DNA of 64,000 nt, from assembly GCF_001707755.1 (NCBI RefSeq), contig NZ_MBDL01000008.1:186001-250000 (forward strand), in the 5' to 3' direction. The position numbers were made by a program, and so were the translations under genes. Positions 1 to 8,160 of this stretch are shown here, in pieces. Origin of the DNA: Acinetobacter celticus (GTDB lineage: Bacteria; Pseudomonadota; Gammaproteobacteria; Pseudomonadales; Moraxellaceae). The notes below the pieces were generated by a model that was not told the origin of the DNA, did no database searches, and saw only the letters and a list, made by a program, of their open reading frames with translations. Each line of letters begins with the position of its first letter. The first letter of the stretch is position 1.

Positions 1-462
1 TTTTAATTCAGAGATAGACGATTCGCCATGCAGGTCTATCCACTGCCGTGTTGCTAAATCATAAGTATTGGCACTGATTAAACCTCGCCGATATGCCTGT
101 ATCATACGTTTGGGTGTTAAAAAAAAGCCTGTAGACAGCGCGATTAAGTTCATAATTCCTAAAATAGGATGGCGAAACATAGAGCCTGTACCCAATTCCC
201 AAGCACTGATCTCTCCTTCACCAATACGCCCTACGGTATACCCCGTTAAAATATGATGCATATCGTGATATTTTAAGTATTTATGTCTCACCCCAATATT
301 GGGCATAGGAACAATTAAACAACCAGTATATACACCGACGGTCAACGGCTCACGATCACCCACTATTGGGCCAAAGCCATTTTTCTGATAAAAAAGAGCA
401 TAGGCTTCATCGAGTGAACAAGAGTCTGCAAAAATATTTGGTGATTTGGCTTGTAAATTCAT
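1..462 (-). CDS. Coq4-like protein, partial (runs off the left edge)
   Basis: The reverse strand is open from an ATG at 460-462 to base 1 (154 codons, no stop), so the C-terminus lies outside the window. Residues 66-70 read HDMHH and Glu82 follows after eleven residues. This matches exactly the HDxxH-x11-E zinc motif of the Coq4 family, which takes part in ubiquinone biosynthesis in eukaryotes and some bacteria. A hydrophobic stretch follows at about residues 100-117. I infer a Coq4-family member; its substrate in this bacterium is not evident. It is divergent from the tolC-like gene, and the 160 bp between them must hold both promoters. Confidence 0.68.
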   Translation of the reverse strand, partial: MNLQAKSPNIFADSCSLDEAYALFYQKNGFGPIVGDREPLTVGVYTGCLIVPMPNIGVRHKYLKYHDMHHILTGYTVGRIGEGEISAWELGTGSMFRHPILGIMNLIALSTGFFLTPKRMIQAYRRGLISANTYDLATRQWIDLHGESSISELK

Positions 463-623
463 CTTATATTTATTAAACAATACAGTGAGCTGTATACAAT
501 ATAATCGATAAATTTATTTTTTACAGCTTTCCTTTCATATCAAAATATAAACACTGGTATAAAAAAGTACTTTGCTATTTCCCTTGCTTTATACTCGAGA
601 CGACAATGCGGAGAGTCTATTGG

Positions 624-2138
624 ATGTTACAGCGTTCTTCTTTATTCAAATTACAACAACATCAACCCATTAAAACAAACAGTGAAACTGTCATACAAAG
701 TGTCATATTTACGGCGTCTATGTTGTTTAGTTCGATGTGTTTTGCACAAAGTATGAGTTTTCAACAAGCTGAAATTAATATTTTAAAAGATTCTTATAGC
801 ACACAGGCCAATCAGGCTTTAGAACAAGCGTCTCGATTAGAAGCTGAAGCAATCAAAGGAATTGGATTGCCACGTGTCGACTTAAATGTCCGCGCTTATG
901 CCTTTCATAATGAAGTGGATGTTCCTTTAGGTGCGCTAAAAAATAATTTAGAGCAATCGCTGAGTAATGGTGTAAACAATAAAATTGATGAATGGCAAAG
1001 CTCTAACCCAAACTTAGGTGGTTTAGCAGATCCGTTAAGGGATAGCTTGAATCAGACGATTCATGACGGCGTTGGTTTAATTCCAGATTCATCTCAAATA
1101 GTTCTAGAAGACCAAGTTATTCGCCCGACGGTTTCTGTAATGATGCCTTTATATACCGGCGGTTTAACCACAAGTGCGAAAGAATTAGCCAATATTAAAG
1201 CACAACGTAGTCAGTTAACCAGTAAACAACAGCAAGATGTACAACGCTTTGAACTCATTCAAGCTTATTTCAATGTCCAGCTTCAGCAACAACTGACAGC
1301 CAGTAGTCAATTTAATTTAAATTCGATGCATAAACATTACAATAATGCCCTAAAACTAGAGCAACAAGGCTTTATTAGTAAAGGGCAACGTATGCAATTT
1401 GAAGTGGCGCGTAATAATGCAGAGCGTATAGATCAAAATACCCGAGCAAGCTATAAAGCCAGTTTATTTCAATTGAATAATCTATTACAAAGTAGTCAAA
1501 TTACTGAATTAAGCACCCCACTCTTTGTGAATGCCACACAAAATTTAGCATTAAATAATTTACTGAAAAGTTTTCCTGAACATTCTGCGCTCATTCAAAA
1601 AATGCAAATGGACACACAATTGGCCAATGTAAATGTTCAGGTACAGAATGCGGCTAAAAAACCCAGTGTATTTGCTTTTGGCGAATATAGTTTGGACGAT
1701 AAGCAAAACTGGATTGTTGGCATAGGTGCACGTTACAATTTATTTTCTGGTATTGATAAAAACAAAAATGTTCAGGCTGCTGAATTGCAACGCTATGCAT
1801 CGCAATTAATGACCGAACGTACCAAACAAGAAATTGAAAATGTGATTTATAAATCTTACAGTGAAGTAACGACAGCACAGCAAAGTGCTCAACTGTTACA
1901 ACAAAACCTAAAGGTAGCACAAGAAAATTTACGCATACAAGAACTGTCTTTTAAGGAAGATATGGGCACTGCGACACAAGTGATTGATGCACAAAACGCC
2001 TTAAGTGGGCTAAAAAGTGAAACAGCGTTGAATGCCTATAAATATGTAATGTCTTTAGCGACACTGTTACAAAGTCATGGTTCTATTGACCAATTTCAGA
2101 CTTATATCAATCAACCCAATACACGTTATATTCGTTAA
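624..2138 (+). CDS. TolC-family outer membrane efflux channel
   Basis: A 504-residue protein with a signal peptide whose hydrophobic core lies at about residues 27-41 and ends in CFAQS. Two long, Gln/Asn/Ala-rich helical repeats follow, as in TolC-type outer membrane factors. The start at 624 is preferred because GGAGAG (610-615) lies 8 bases upstream. An in-frame ATG at 606 has no convincing ribosome site and would add six residues. It heads a four-gene operon with an HlyD-type adaptor and two ABC-2 permeases, so it probably forms the outer membrane duct of that exporter. The exported substrate is unknown. Confidence 0.85.
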   Translation: MLQRSSLFKLQQHQPIKTNSETVIQSVIFTASMLFSSMCFAQSMSFQQAEINILKDSYSTQANQALEQASRLEAEAIKGIGLPRVDLNVRAYAFHNEVDVPLGALKNNLEQSLSNGVNNKIDEWQSSNPNLGGLADPLRDSLNQTIHDGVGLIPDSSQIVLEDQVIRPTVSVMMPLYTGGLTTSAKELANIKAQRSQLTSKQQQDVQRFELIQAYFNVQLQQQLTASSQFNLNSMHKHYNNALKLEQQGFISKGQRMQFEVARNNAERIDQNTRASYKASLFQLNNLLQSSQITELSTPLFVNATQNLALNNLLKSFPEHSALIQKMQMDTQLANVNVQVQNAAKKPSVFAFGEYSLDDKQNWIVGIGARYNLFSGIDKNKNVQAAELQRYASQLMTERTKQEIENVIYKSYSEVTTAQQSAQLLQQNLKVAQENLRIQELSFKEDMGTATQVIDAQNALSGLKSETALNAYKYVMSLATLLQSHGSIDQFQTYINQPNTRYIR

Positions 2139-2157
2139 TTTCAGAGGGGAGAAAAGT

Positions 2158-3348
2158 ATGAATCAAGATCAAAACTCATCTGAATCGGAAAAAGAACTGA
2201 CTTCATCTGAACAGCCAGAAAATCAAGTCCACCCAGCATCTGTAAATACAGAAAGCTTAGATACCGACAGTAAAACATCTTCAATTGTGCCACCGAGTAC
2301 ACCTGAAAATACACAACTTAAGCAAGCATCTGAAAATGTGCAAGCTGAGCAAGTTAACCCAAAATCTGCTTTGGTTAAAATAATTGGGCTGACTGTGCTT
2401 ATACTCTTGCTCGGTTTAATTGCCTTTGGTCTTTGGAAAAGCTATCAACCCAAAGAGGTCGAATTACAAGGTCGTGTAGAAGCCGAAACCATTCATGTCT
2501 CGACCAAAGTACCCAGTCGTATAGAAGAAATTTATATCCATGATGGCCAAAAAGTGAAAAAAGGTCAGGAATTGGTTCGCCTCTACAGCCCAGAAGTTGA
2601 TGCTAAAAAGCAACAAGCCCTTGCCACATTACAATCTGCATTGGCTTTGCAAGCCACGGCTGACCGCGGGTCACAAGAAGAAAATATTGCAACGCTCTAT
2701 GCCAACTGGCAAGCCATGAAAGCTCAACAAGCTTTGGCGCAAAACACATATCTACGTGGTGCAAAACTTTTTCAAGAAGGTGTGATTTCAAGGCAACGTA
2801 GAGACGAGATGCAAGCCGCCACACTTTCTGCCACAGCAATGACGGAAGCCGCTTATCAACAATATGTCCGTGCCAAACGAGGAAGTACGCCTGAACAAAA
2901 ATCGACGGCAAATGCACAAGTGGATATTGCAAAAGCTGCTGTAGCAGAAGCCAATGCCTTAGAAGCAGAAACCAAGCTACTTGCGCCCATTAATGGCACC
3001 GTTTCAAAAACGTATGGCAAAACCTCTGAGTTAGTCGCTCTTGGTGTTCCAGTGGTTAGTCTGATTCAGGATGATGAGTTATGGGTTAGCTTAAATGTGC
3101 GTGAAGATCAATATCAATCGGTTTATCAAACTCAAACGATGGAGGGTTACATTCCTGCGTTGGGCAAAACTATTGTATTTAATATCAAAAATATTGACGC
3201 TGAAGGTGACTTTGCCACAATTAAAACAACGCGCCAAACTGGCGGTTATGATATTCGTAGCTTTAAAATTCACCTTACACCAGCACAGCCTATTTCAGAC
3301 CTAAAAGTGGGTATGAGCGTTTTATTTAAAGTGAAAGAGGTGAAATAA
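2158..3348 (+). CDS. HlyD-family periplasmic adaptor (membrane fusion protein)
   Basis: A 396-residue adaptor. The start at 2158 is chosen because AGAGGGGAG at 2142-2150 is a strong ribosome site just upstream; a longer reading frame from 2077 would overlap the preceding gene. Residues 1-70 are low-complexity (Ser, Glu, Gln, Thr, Pro) and probably disordered in the cytoplasm. A single membrane helix spans about 72-93, followed by a lipoyl/barrel-sandwich half near 105-140, a helical hairpin (about 145-265) and a beta-barrel region. The family links inner membrane transporters to TolC. It sits 19 bp after the tolC-like gene and 2 bp before the first permease. The N-terminal extension is longer than usual. 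Confidence 0.85.
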   Translation: MNQDQNSSESEKELTSSEQPENQVHPASVNTESLDTDSKTSSIVPPSTPENTQLKQASENVQAEQVNPKSALVKIIGLTVLILLLGLIAFGLWKSYQPKEVELQGRVEAETIHVSTKVPSRIEEIYIHDGQKVKKGQELVRLYSPEVDAKKQQALATLQSALALQATADRGSQEENIATLYANWQAMKAQQALAQNTYLRGAKLFQEGVISRQRRDEMQAATLSATAMTEAAYQQYVRAKRGSTPEQKSTANAQVDIAKAAVAEANALEAETKLLAPINGTVSKTYGKTSELVALGVPVVSLIQDDELWVSLNVREDQYQSVYQTQTMEGYIPALGKTIVFNIKNIDAEGDFATIKTTRQTGGYDIRSFKIHLTPAQPISDLKVGMSVLFKVKEVK

Positions 3349-3350
3349 CG

Positions 3351-4490
3351 GTGCGGGCGATGTTTATCGGTATGTTGCGTGAGTTGCACTATTTACTTCA
3401 GCACAAATGGGATTTGTGCTTAGTCACACTCGCGCCCTTATTTATTGTTGTGCTGTTTAGTAGCATGTTTGCACAAGGTAAGCCTGAACATTTAGCTATT
3501 GCCATTATTGACCAAGATCAAAGCAGTTTAAGTCGCAATATTGAACACTATTTAAGTCTGAACCATACCCTTAAAATTGCAACAATTACAGAAAGTCAGG
3601 CCGATGCAGAATATCTGCTGAATCAAAATAAAATTTGGGGCTATGTACACATTCCTACAGGTGCAGAACAGCGTTTAGTCCAAGCCAAAGATGCACAAAT
3701 TAGTATTGCATTTAATCAAAGTTATTTTAGTGTCGGTAATACCATTTCATCGGCCATGTTTGTCAGCACCTTACAAGCCTTGGCTAACTTTATGGGACAA
3801 GATTATTTAGAAAATACTATTCCTGCTCTAGACGTACCAACGCCAAACGTTAAAATTTCGCCTTTGTATAATCCAGAGCTGAATTATGAGTTTTACCTTG
3901 AACCGTATATGATTCCTGCCATTTTGCATTTATTGCTCTGTTGCTGTGTCGCATTTTCGGTTGGACAGGAACTCAAGTTCAAAACCACAGGACAATGGCT
4001 ACGTCAGCAAAGTTTATTCAGTGCACTACTCGCTAAAAACTTAGTCTATATTTTAATTTTTAGTATTTGGACTTGGTTATGGATGATTTGGCTGATTGGC
4101 ATTCGTGGCTGGTTTGTCGCAGGTCATTTATGGTTAATTTTATTGGCGCAAGTTCTTCTTTATAGCGCCTATGCTTTTATCAGTAGTGCAATTGTGCTTG
4201 CAACTCAGAACCTTAGTAAGAGTTTTGGCATTATTGCTGTCTATGGAGGCTCATCACTGAGTTTTGCTGGGGTCACTTTACCTTTAAATAATGCGCCACT
4301 ATTTACAAAATTTTGGGCACACATTATTCCTTACACTCCGTATGCAAAATTGCAAACTGAGCAATGGGTTATTGGTAGCCCGCTCTCCTCATCCTTACAA
4401 CCTTTTGCCTTGCTGTTGTTTTACACCCTCTTGTACTTCGGATTGGCCTATATTTTTCTGAAAAAATACACGCAGAGGATGGCATCATGA
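3351..4490 (+). CDS. ABC-2 type transporter permease, first of a pair
   Basis: A 379-residue inner membrane protein with the ABC-2 layout: one N-terminal helix (about residues 20-42), a large periplasmic domain (about 43-180) and a C-terminal block of roughly five helices ending near 370. The GTG at 3351 is taken as start because AGAGG lies at 3335-3339; an ATG at 3360 is the alternative. It resembles YhhJ/YbhS/YbhR-type permeases that work with HlyD adaptors. The next gene overlaps it by 4 bp and encodes a second, similar permease, so a heterodimer is likely. No ATPase is encoded here, so energy coupling is unexplained. Confidence 0.8.
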   Translation: MRAMFIGMLRELHYLLQHKWDLCLVTLAPLFIVVLFSSMFAQGKPEHLAIAIIDQDQSSLSRNIEHYLSLNHTLKIATITESQADAEYLLNQNKIWGYVHIPTGAEQRLVQAKDAQISIAFNQSYFSVGNTISSAMFVSTLQALANFMGQDYLENTIPALDVPTPNVKISPLYNPELNYEFYLEPYMIPAILHLLLCCCVAFSVGQELKFKTTGQWLRQQSLFSALLAKNLVYILIFSIWTWLWMIWLIGIRGWFVAGHLWLILLAQVLLYSAYAFISSAIVLATQNLSKSFGIIAVYGGSSLSFAGVTLPLNNAPLFTKFWAHIIPYTPYAKLQTEQWVIGSPLSSSLQPFALLLFYTLLYFGLAYIFLKKYTQRMAS

Positions 4491-5581
4491 AGCAATTTTT
4501 TCAGTATTACTGTCAAACATTTAAAGATATTTTTGCCAACTCATCTATTCTAACCACCTTAATTTTATCTGTATTAATGTACAGCTTTTTTTACCCAACG
4601 GCTTATCAGGCACAACAAGCGCAGGCTTTACCAATTATTATTGTCGATGAAGAACAAAGTGCTCTAACGTCAACCATTATTGGACAAGTCACCCAAAGCC
4701 CCAATGTAGAAGTAAAAGCGGTCATAGGCAACTTTGCAGAAGCTAAACGGATGATTCAACGCCAGCAAGCCGATGGTATTTTACTTCTACCCGAAAATTT
4801 ATCTAACAGTATTCATCATGGTGAAGTTGGGGGTGTCGGTTTATACCTGAGCGCAGCCAATTTCCTTAAAACCAAACAAATTGGTTTAGGTTTGGCAACA
4901 TCTATTGAAAATGCGCTGGTCGAGCAAGTCCAGAAATTTGGTCATGTGTCACACTTTTCCCCTGCACTCTCTATTCATCAAATTCCACTGTTTAATACTT
5001 TGTCTGGCTATGGAAGCTATATTTTTCCTGCGGTTGCACCGTTAATTATTCACCAAACTATTGTGCTGGGTTTATGCATGTTATTGGCAGGATACCGCGA
5101 ACAAAAACAATGGAAACCCAACGCTTCCGAGTTCTGGGCTATTTTTTTAGCAATTCTAACAATTGGCTGTTTAGGGTGTTTCTACTTATTTGGCTTTACC
5201 TTTTGGTTATATGATTACCCACGTGGAGGCAATTTTATTGGAATGTTGATTGCTGTTCCTATTTTTATTTCCTGCATCATTGGTTTAGCGATGTTATTGG
5301 CATCCTTTTTAGATATGCCTGAGCGTGCAGGCCATCTCATTGTATTTACCTCTATTCCCTTATTTTTACTCTCTGGCACCGCATGGCCACATGCCGCTAT
5401 GCCTTTATGGCTACAAGGATTGGGAGAGTTTTTGCCTTCGACCCAAGGCATTCAAATGTTTATTCAATTGAACCAAATGGGCGTACCTACAGAAATTGTT
5501 ATTCCCAAGCTCATTTACCTGAGTATGTTTGGCTGTATTAGTTTGCTCTGGGCTTACTGGCGCTTAAAACTTAAACCATAA
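4487..5581 (+). CDS. ABC-2 type transporter permease, second of a pair
   Basis: A 364-residue ABC-2 membrane protein that begins with ATGA overlapping the previous stop, which indicates translational coupling. It has an N-terminal helix at about residues 17-35, a periplasmic domain to about 175, and five or six C-terminal helices. The motif FLLSGTAWP near residue 295 resembles the conserved segment before the last helices of ABC-2 permeases. It closes the tolC-hlyD-permease-permease operon; 265 bp of non-coding DNA follow. Function is inferred as export of an unknown substrate with the adaptor and channel encoded upstream. Confidence 0.8.
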   Translation: MKQFFQYYCQTFKDIFANSSILTTLILSVLMYSFFYPTAYQAQQAQALPIIIVDEEQSALTSTIIGQVTQSPNVEVKAVIGNFAEAKRMIQRQQADGILLLPENLSNSIHHGEVGGVGLYLSAANFLKTKQIGLGLATSIENALVEQVQKFGHVSHFSPALSIHQIPLFNTLSGYGSYIFPAVAPLIIHQTIVLGLCMLLAGYREQKQWKPNASEFWAIFLAILTIGCLGCFYLFGFTFWLYDYPRGGNFIGMLIAVPIFISCIIGLAMLLASFLDMPERAGHLIVFTSIPLFLLSGTAWPHAAMPLWLQGLGEFLPSTQGIQMFIQLNQMGVPTEIVIPKLIYLSMFGCISLLWAYWRLKLKP

Positions 5582-5845
5582 TCAGCTATTCATTGATCAA
5601 TTTTATTCACTTTACAAATTAATTTAATATATAGAATCGAATTGTTAAATTAAACTGAAAAAATAATAGCCAATCAAGCGTATAAATCCAAAAAAAGTTA
5701 GCTGATTTATTATATTCACTTCACAATAGAATTCTTCTAATCTGCCAAAACTTCTCTTGTATCTATTGTTCGTCATTTTTTGTGATGAGACATCAAGGGT
5801 TCTGCGGATTTTTTTTGTCCCTAATTTATTTTTTCAGAGCTGAGT

Positions 5846-7141
5846 ATGAAAAAAATTAAGATAAGCCTTGCATGGCAAATCGTAATTGCACTTATTTTAG
5901 GTATACTTTTAGGCTCTTTTTTGCACTATTCTCCTGAATATAGAGATGCCTTAGTAAATAATCTTTTGACGCCACTAGGCTCAATTTTTATTAACCTCAT
6001 TAAGATGATCGTGATTCCTCTTGTTGTTTCAATGCTCATTTTAGGCATTGCAAATGCAAGTCACGGTTCAAACGTTGGTAGACTTGGTTTCAGAACCATT
6101 CTTTATTTTGAAATCATTACTACCATTGCCATTATTGTCGGCCTAGTTGCAGCCAATGTGTTCCAACCGGGTGCTGGCATTGATATGTCAACCCTCACGC
6201 AAGTCGATATTTCTAAATATCAAGAAACTACGCATGTCGTGAGTGAACAGTCTCACGGGCTGATACAAACAGTTCTTTCGTTAATTCCGCCAAACTTTTT
6301 CGCGGCGTTAACAAGCGGTCAAATGTTACCGATTATTTTCTTCTCGGTACTCTTTGGTATTGGTTTAGGCTCGTTAGCTCAAGAAACTAAACAACCATTA
6401 ATTAATGTGCTCCATGCTGTTTCTGAAACCATGTTTAAAGTGACGCACATGATTATGATGTTTGCGCCATTGGGTGTATTCGGCTTAATTGCAGCAACTG
6501 TCGCAAACTTTGGTTTTAGCTCATTATTGCCATTAGTAAAACTGGCTTTATTGGTTTATGGCGCAATCTTCTTCTTTATTTTTGTGGTTTTAGGTCTTGT
6601 TGCCAAAATTTGCGGTTTCAGTATTTGGGCCATTATTAAAATTTTAAAAGATGAATTAATTTTGTCTTATTCTACGGCAAGTTCTGAAACGGTATTGCCA
6701 CGTATTATGGAAAAAATGGAAGCCTATGGTGCGCCAAAACCCATTACGAGCTTCGTTATTCCAATTGGTTATTCATTTAACTTAGATGGTTCTACGCTGT
6801 ATCAAAGTATTGCTGCTATTTTTATTGCACAACTTTACGGTATTGACTTAAGCATTAGCCAACAAGTCATTCTGGTTTTAACCCTCATGATTACCTCTAA
6901 AGGGATTGCAGGCGTGCCAGGTGTGTCATTTGTAGTACTGCTTGCCACCTTAGGCAGTGTCGGTATTCCACTTGAAGGCTTAGCATTTATTGCGGGTATT
7001 GACCGTATTTTAGATATGGCACGTACCGTTCTTAACGTTATTGGTAACGCTTTAGCGGTATTGGTTATTAGTAAATGGGAAGGTCAATTCGACACTGAAA
7101 AGCAAAAAAATTACAACATACAATTAAATGATACGCTATAA
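5846..7141 (+). CDS. gltP: Dicarboxylate/amino acid:cation symporter, GltP type
   Basis: A 431-residue DAACS-family transporter that takes up glutamate, aspartate or C4-dicarboxylates with protons or sodium. Several membrane helices lead to the diagnostic SSET motif at residues 279-282 (hairpin loop 1) and the PIGYSFNLDGS segment after it, which is the substrate and cation site in this family. Wording around that segment is very close to E. coli GltP, so a proton-linked glutamate/aspartate carrier is my best guess. It stands alone and ends at a strong terminator. Confidence 0.85.
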   Translation: MKKIKISLAWQIVIALILGILLGSFLHYSPEYRDALVNNLLTPLGSIFINLIKMIVIPLVVSMLILGIANASHGSNVGRLGFRTILYFEIITTIAIIVGLVAANVFQPGAGIDMSTLTQVDISKYQETTHVVSEQSHGLIQTVLSLIPPNFFAALTSGQMLPIIFFSVLFGIGLGSLAQETKQPLINVLHAVSETMFKVTHMIMMFAPLGVFGLIAATVANFGFSSLLPLVKLALLVYGAIFFFIFVVLGLVAKICGFSIWAIIKILKDELILSYSTASSETVLPRIMEKMEAYGAPKPITSFVIPIGYSFNLDGSTLYQSIAAIFIAQLYGIDLSISQQVILVLTLMITSKGIAGVPGVSFVVLLATLGSVGIPLEGLAFIAGIDRILDMARTVLNVIGNALAVLVISKWEGQFDTEKQKNYNIQLNDTL

Positions 7142-7152
7142 TTTCACATAGT

Positions 7153-7180
7153 AAAAAAGGACACTTCGGTGTCCTTTTTT
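7153..7180 (+). terminator. Rho-independent terminator of gltP
   Basis: GGACAC and GTGTCC form a stem around a TTCG tetraloop. The stem is preceded by six A and followed by six T, so it could stop transcripts from both sides. It starts 12 bases after the gltP stop codon. Confidence 0.9.
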
Positions 7181-7291
7181 AATGCAGTAACCTAAATTTT
7201 TGATAAATAATCTCTATTGCTTATTTTACAAGCGATCTAAACCCGCTAGTATCGATTAATAATTATACAAAATAATCTAGAGGCTAAGCAT

Positions 7292-7562
7292 ATGGAAAAC
7301 TTTATAAATAAACTCAGTAATCATATTGAACATGTGAAACGTGTCGGAATACATTGCTCGACAGAAAAAACCACCAAAAATTCAATTTATTGTTCCTGTC
7401 GATGACTCCCGACGTATTGAATTGACACGTGCAGATTTAGAAGTTCTACCGAATGGCACTATTTTTATTTATAAACCTGAATATATTTACCGAGTTGTGG
7501 GCATATTGAATGACTCAATAAATTTCTGTACCAACGACGATAATTTTAAGCGCAATATATAA
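7292..7562 (+). pseudogene. Broken small gene, possible restriction-enzyme-like N-terminal remnant
   Basis: An ATG at 7292 with a good ribosome site (TAGAGG, 7278-7283) opens a 37-codon frame that stops at 7403-7405. Its first 29 residues, including CSTEKTTK, resemble the N-terminus of type I restriction-like HsdR N-domain proteins, where a TEExTK motif is common. A second frame, entered at GTG 7341, continues to 7562 and reads as plausible protein (segment LEVLPNGTIFIYKPEYIYRV). The most likely reading is a decayed gene joined by deletion and frameshift. Family assignment of the N-terminus is from memory of the motif only, and the C-terminal part is not recognised. Confidence 0.4.
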
Positions 7563-7644
7563 AATGGTAGCAATAAAACGAATGTCATAAACCCAACTTA
7601 TAAAAGCATCAAGGCGTATTATTGATGTCTTAATGCTTTCATTT

Positions 7645-8088
7645 TTATTTAATTGACTCACCAAATACCGCAACACTTAAATCACGAATTTGATTACTTC
7701 CACCTGCTTTATCAAAACTTACATCATATTGAACTAAGTTTTTATCGTAAGCATATTCATAAGTGACCGTATATTTGCTTGGCTGTTTGGTCGCTTTCAC
7801 AATATTTTTAGCCACAATTTTTTTGGTTTTATAATTCTCTTTTGGCAACCCACGTGCAAACTTATGCATCTCTTTTTCATTACCCGTGAAACGTGCCTGC
7901 AATTCAGGTTCTAAACGTGTCATCAGTTGCGTAAATTTTTGTGCACGTAAATCATCATAAGCAGCTTGAGCCACTTGCTCTTGTTGCGGACTTGGGTCAG
8001 GTATGGCATTCATGGCTTTTTGACCCATTTTTTCACACCCTCCCAAAGCCAAAATTGACGCGAAAACTGCATACTTGAAATTATTCAT
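7645..8088 (-). CDS. Small lipoprotein of unknown function
   Basis: A 147-residue protein with a lipoprotein signal: a hydrophobic stretch up to residue 17 and the lipobox LGGC with Cys18. The mature part is mixed alpha/beta and polar, with many Lys, Gln and Tyr and no motif I recognise. The reverse-strand order is gyrA, terminator, then this gene, so it is probably transcribed separately from gyrA. It is likely attached to a membrane facing the periplasm. No function is claimed. Confidence 0.75.
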   Translation of the reverse strand: MNNFKYAVFASILALGGCEKMGQKAMNAIPDPSPQQEQVAQAAYDDLRAQKFTQLMTRLEPELQARFTGNEKEMHKFARGLPKENYKTKKIVAKNIVKATKQPSKYTVTYEYAYDKNLVQYDVSFDKAGGSNQIRDLSVAVFGESIK

Positions 8089-8121
8089 ACGTATTTTCCA
8101 TCTTTACTATGCTGTATAGAT

Positions 8122-8148
8122 AAAAAAGGACGCCGAAGCGCCCTTTCT
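8122..8148 (-). terminator. Rho-independent terminator of gyrA
   Basis: On the reverse strand GGGCGC, a TTCG loop and GCGTCC form a GC-rich stem (one wobble) followed by six T. It lies just after the gyrA stop and before the lipoprotein gene start at 8088. Confidence 0.85.
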
Positions 8149-8160
8149 TAAAACTCAAAC

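Noticed and set aside
68..256. Forward ORF of 62 codons at the left edge
   Set aside because: It is the antisense shadow of the Coq4-like gene, which has a full zinc motif.
7602..7640. Terminator after the small lipoprotein gene
   Set aside because: AAAGCAT/ATGCTTT arms with an imperfect inner stem; the T run is weak in the needed direction, so it was not listed.
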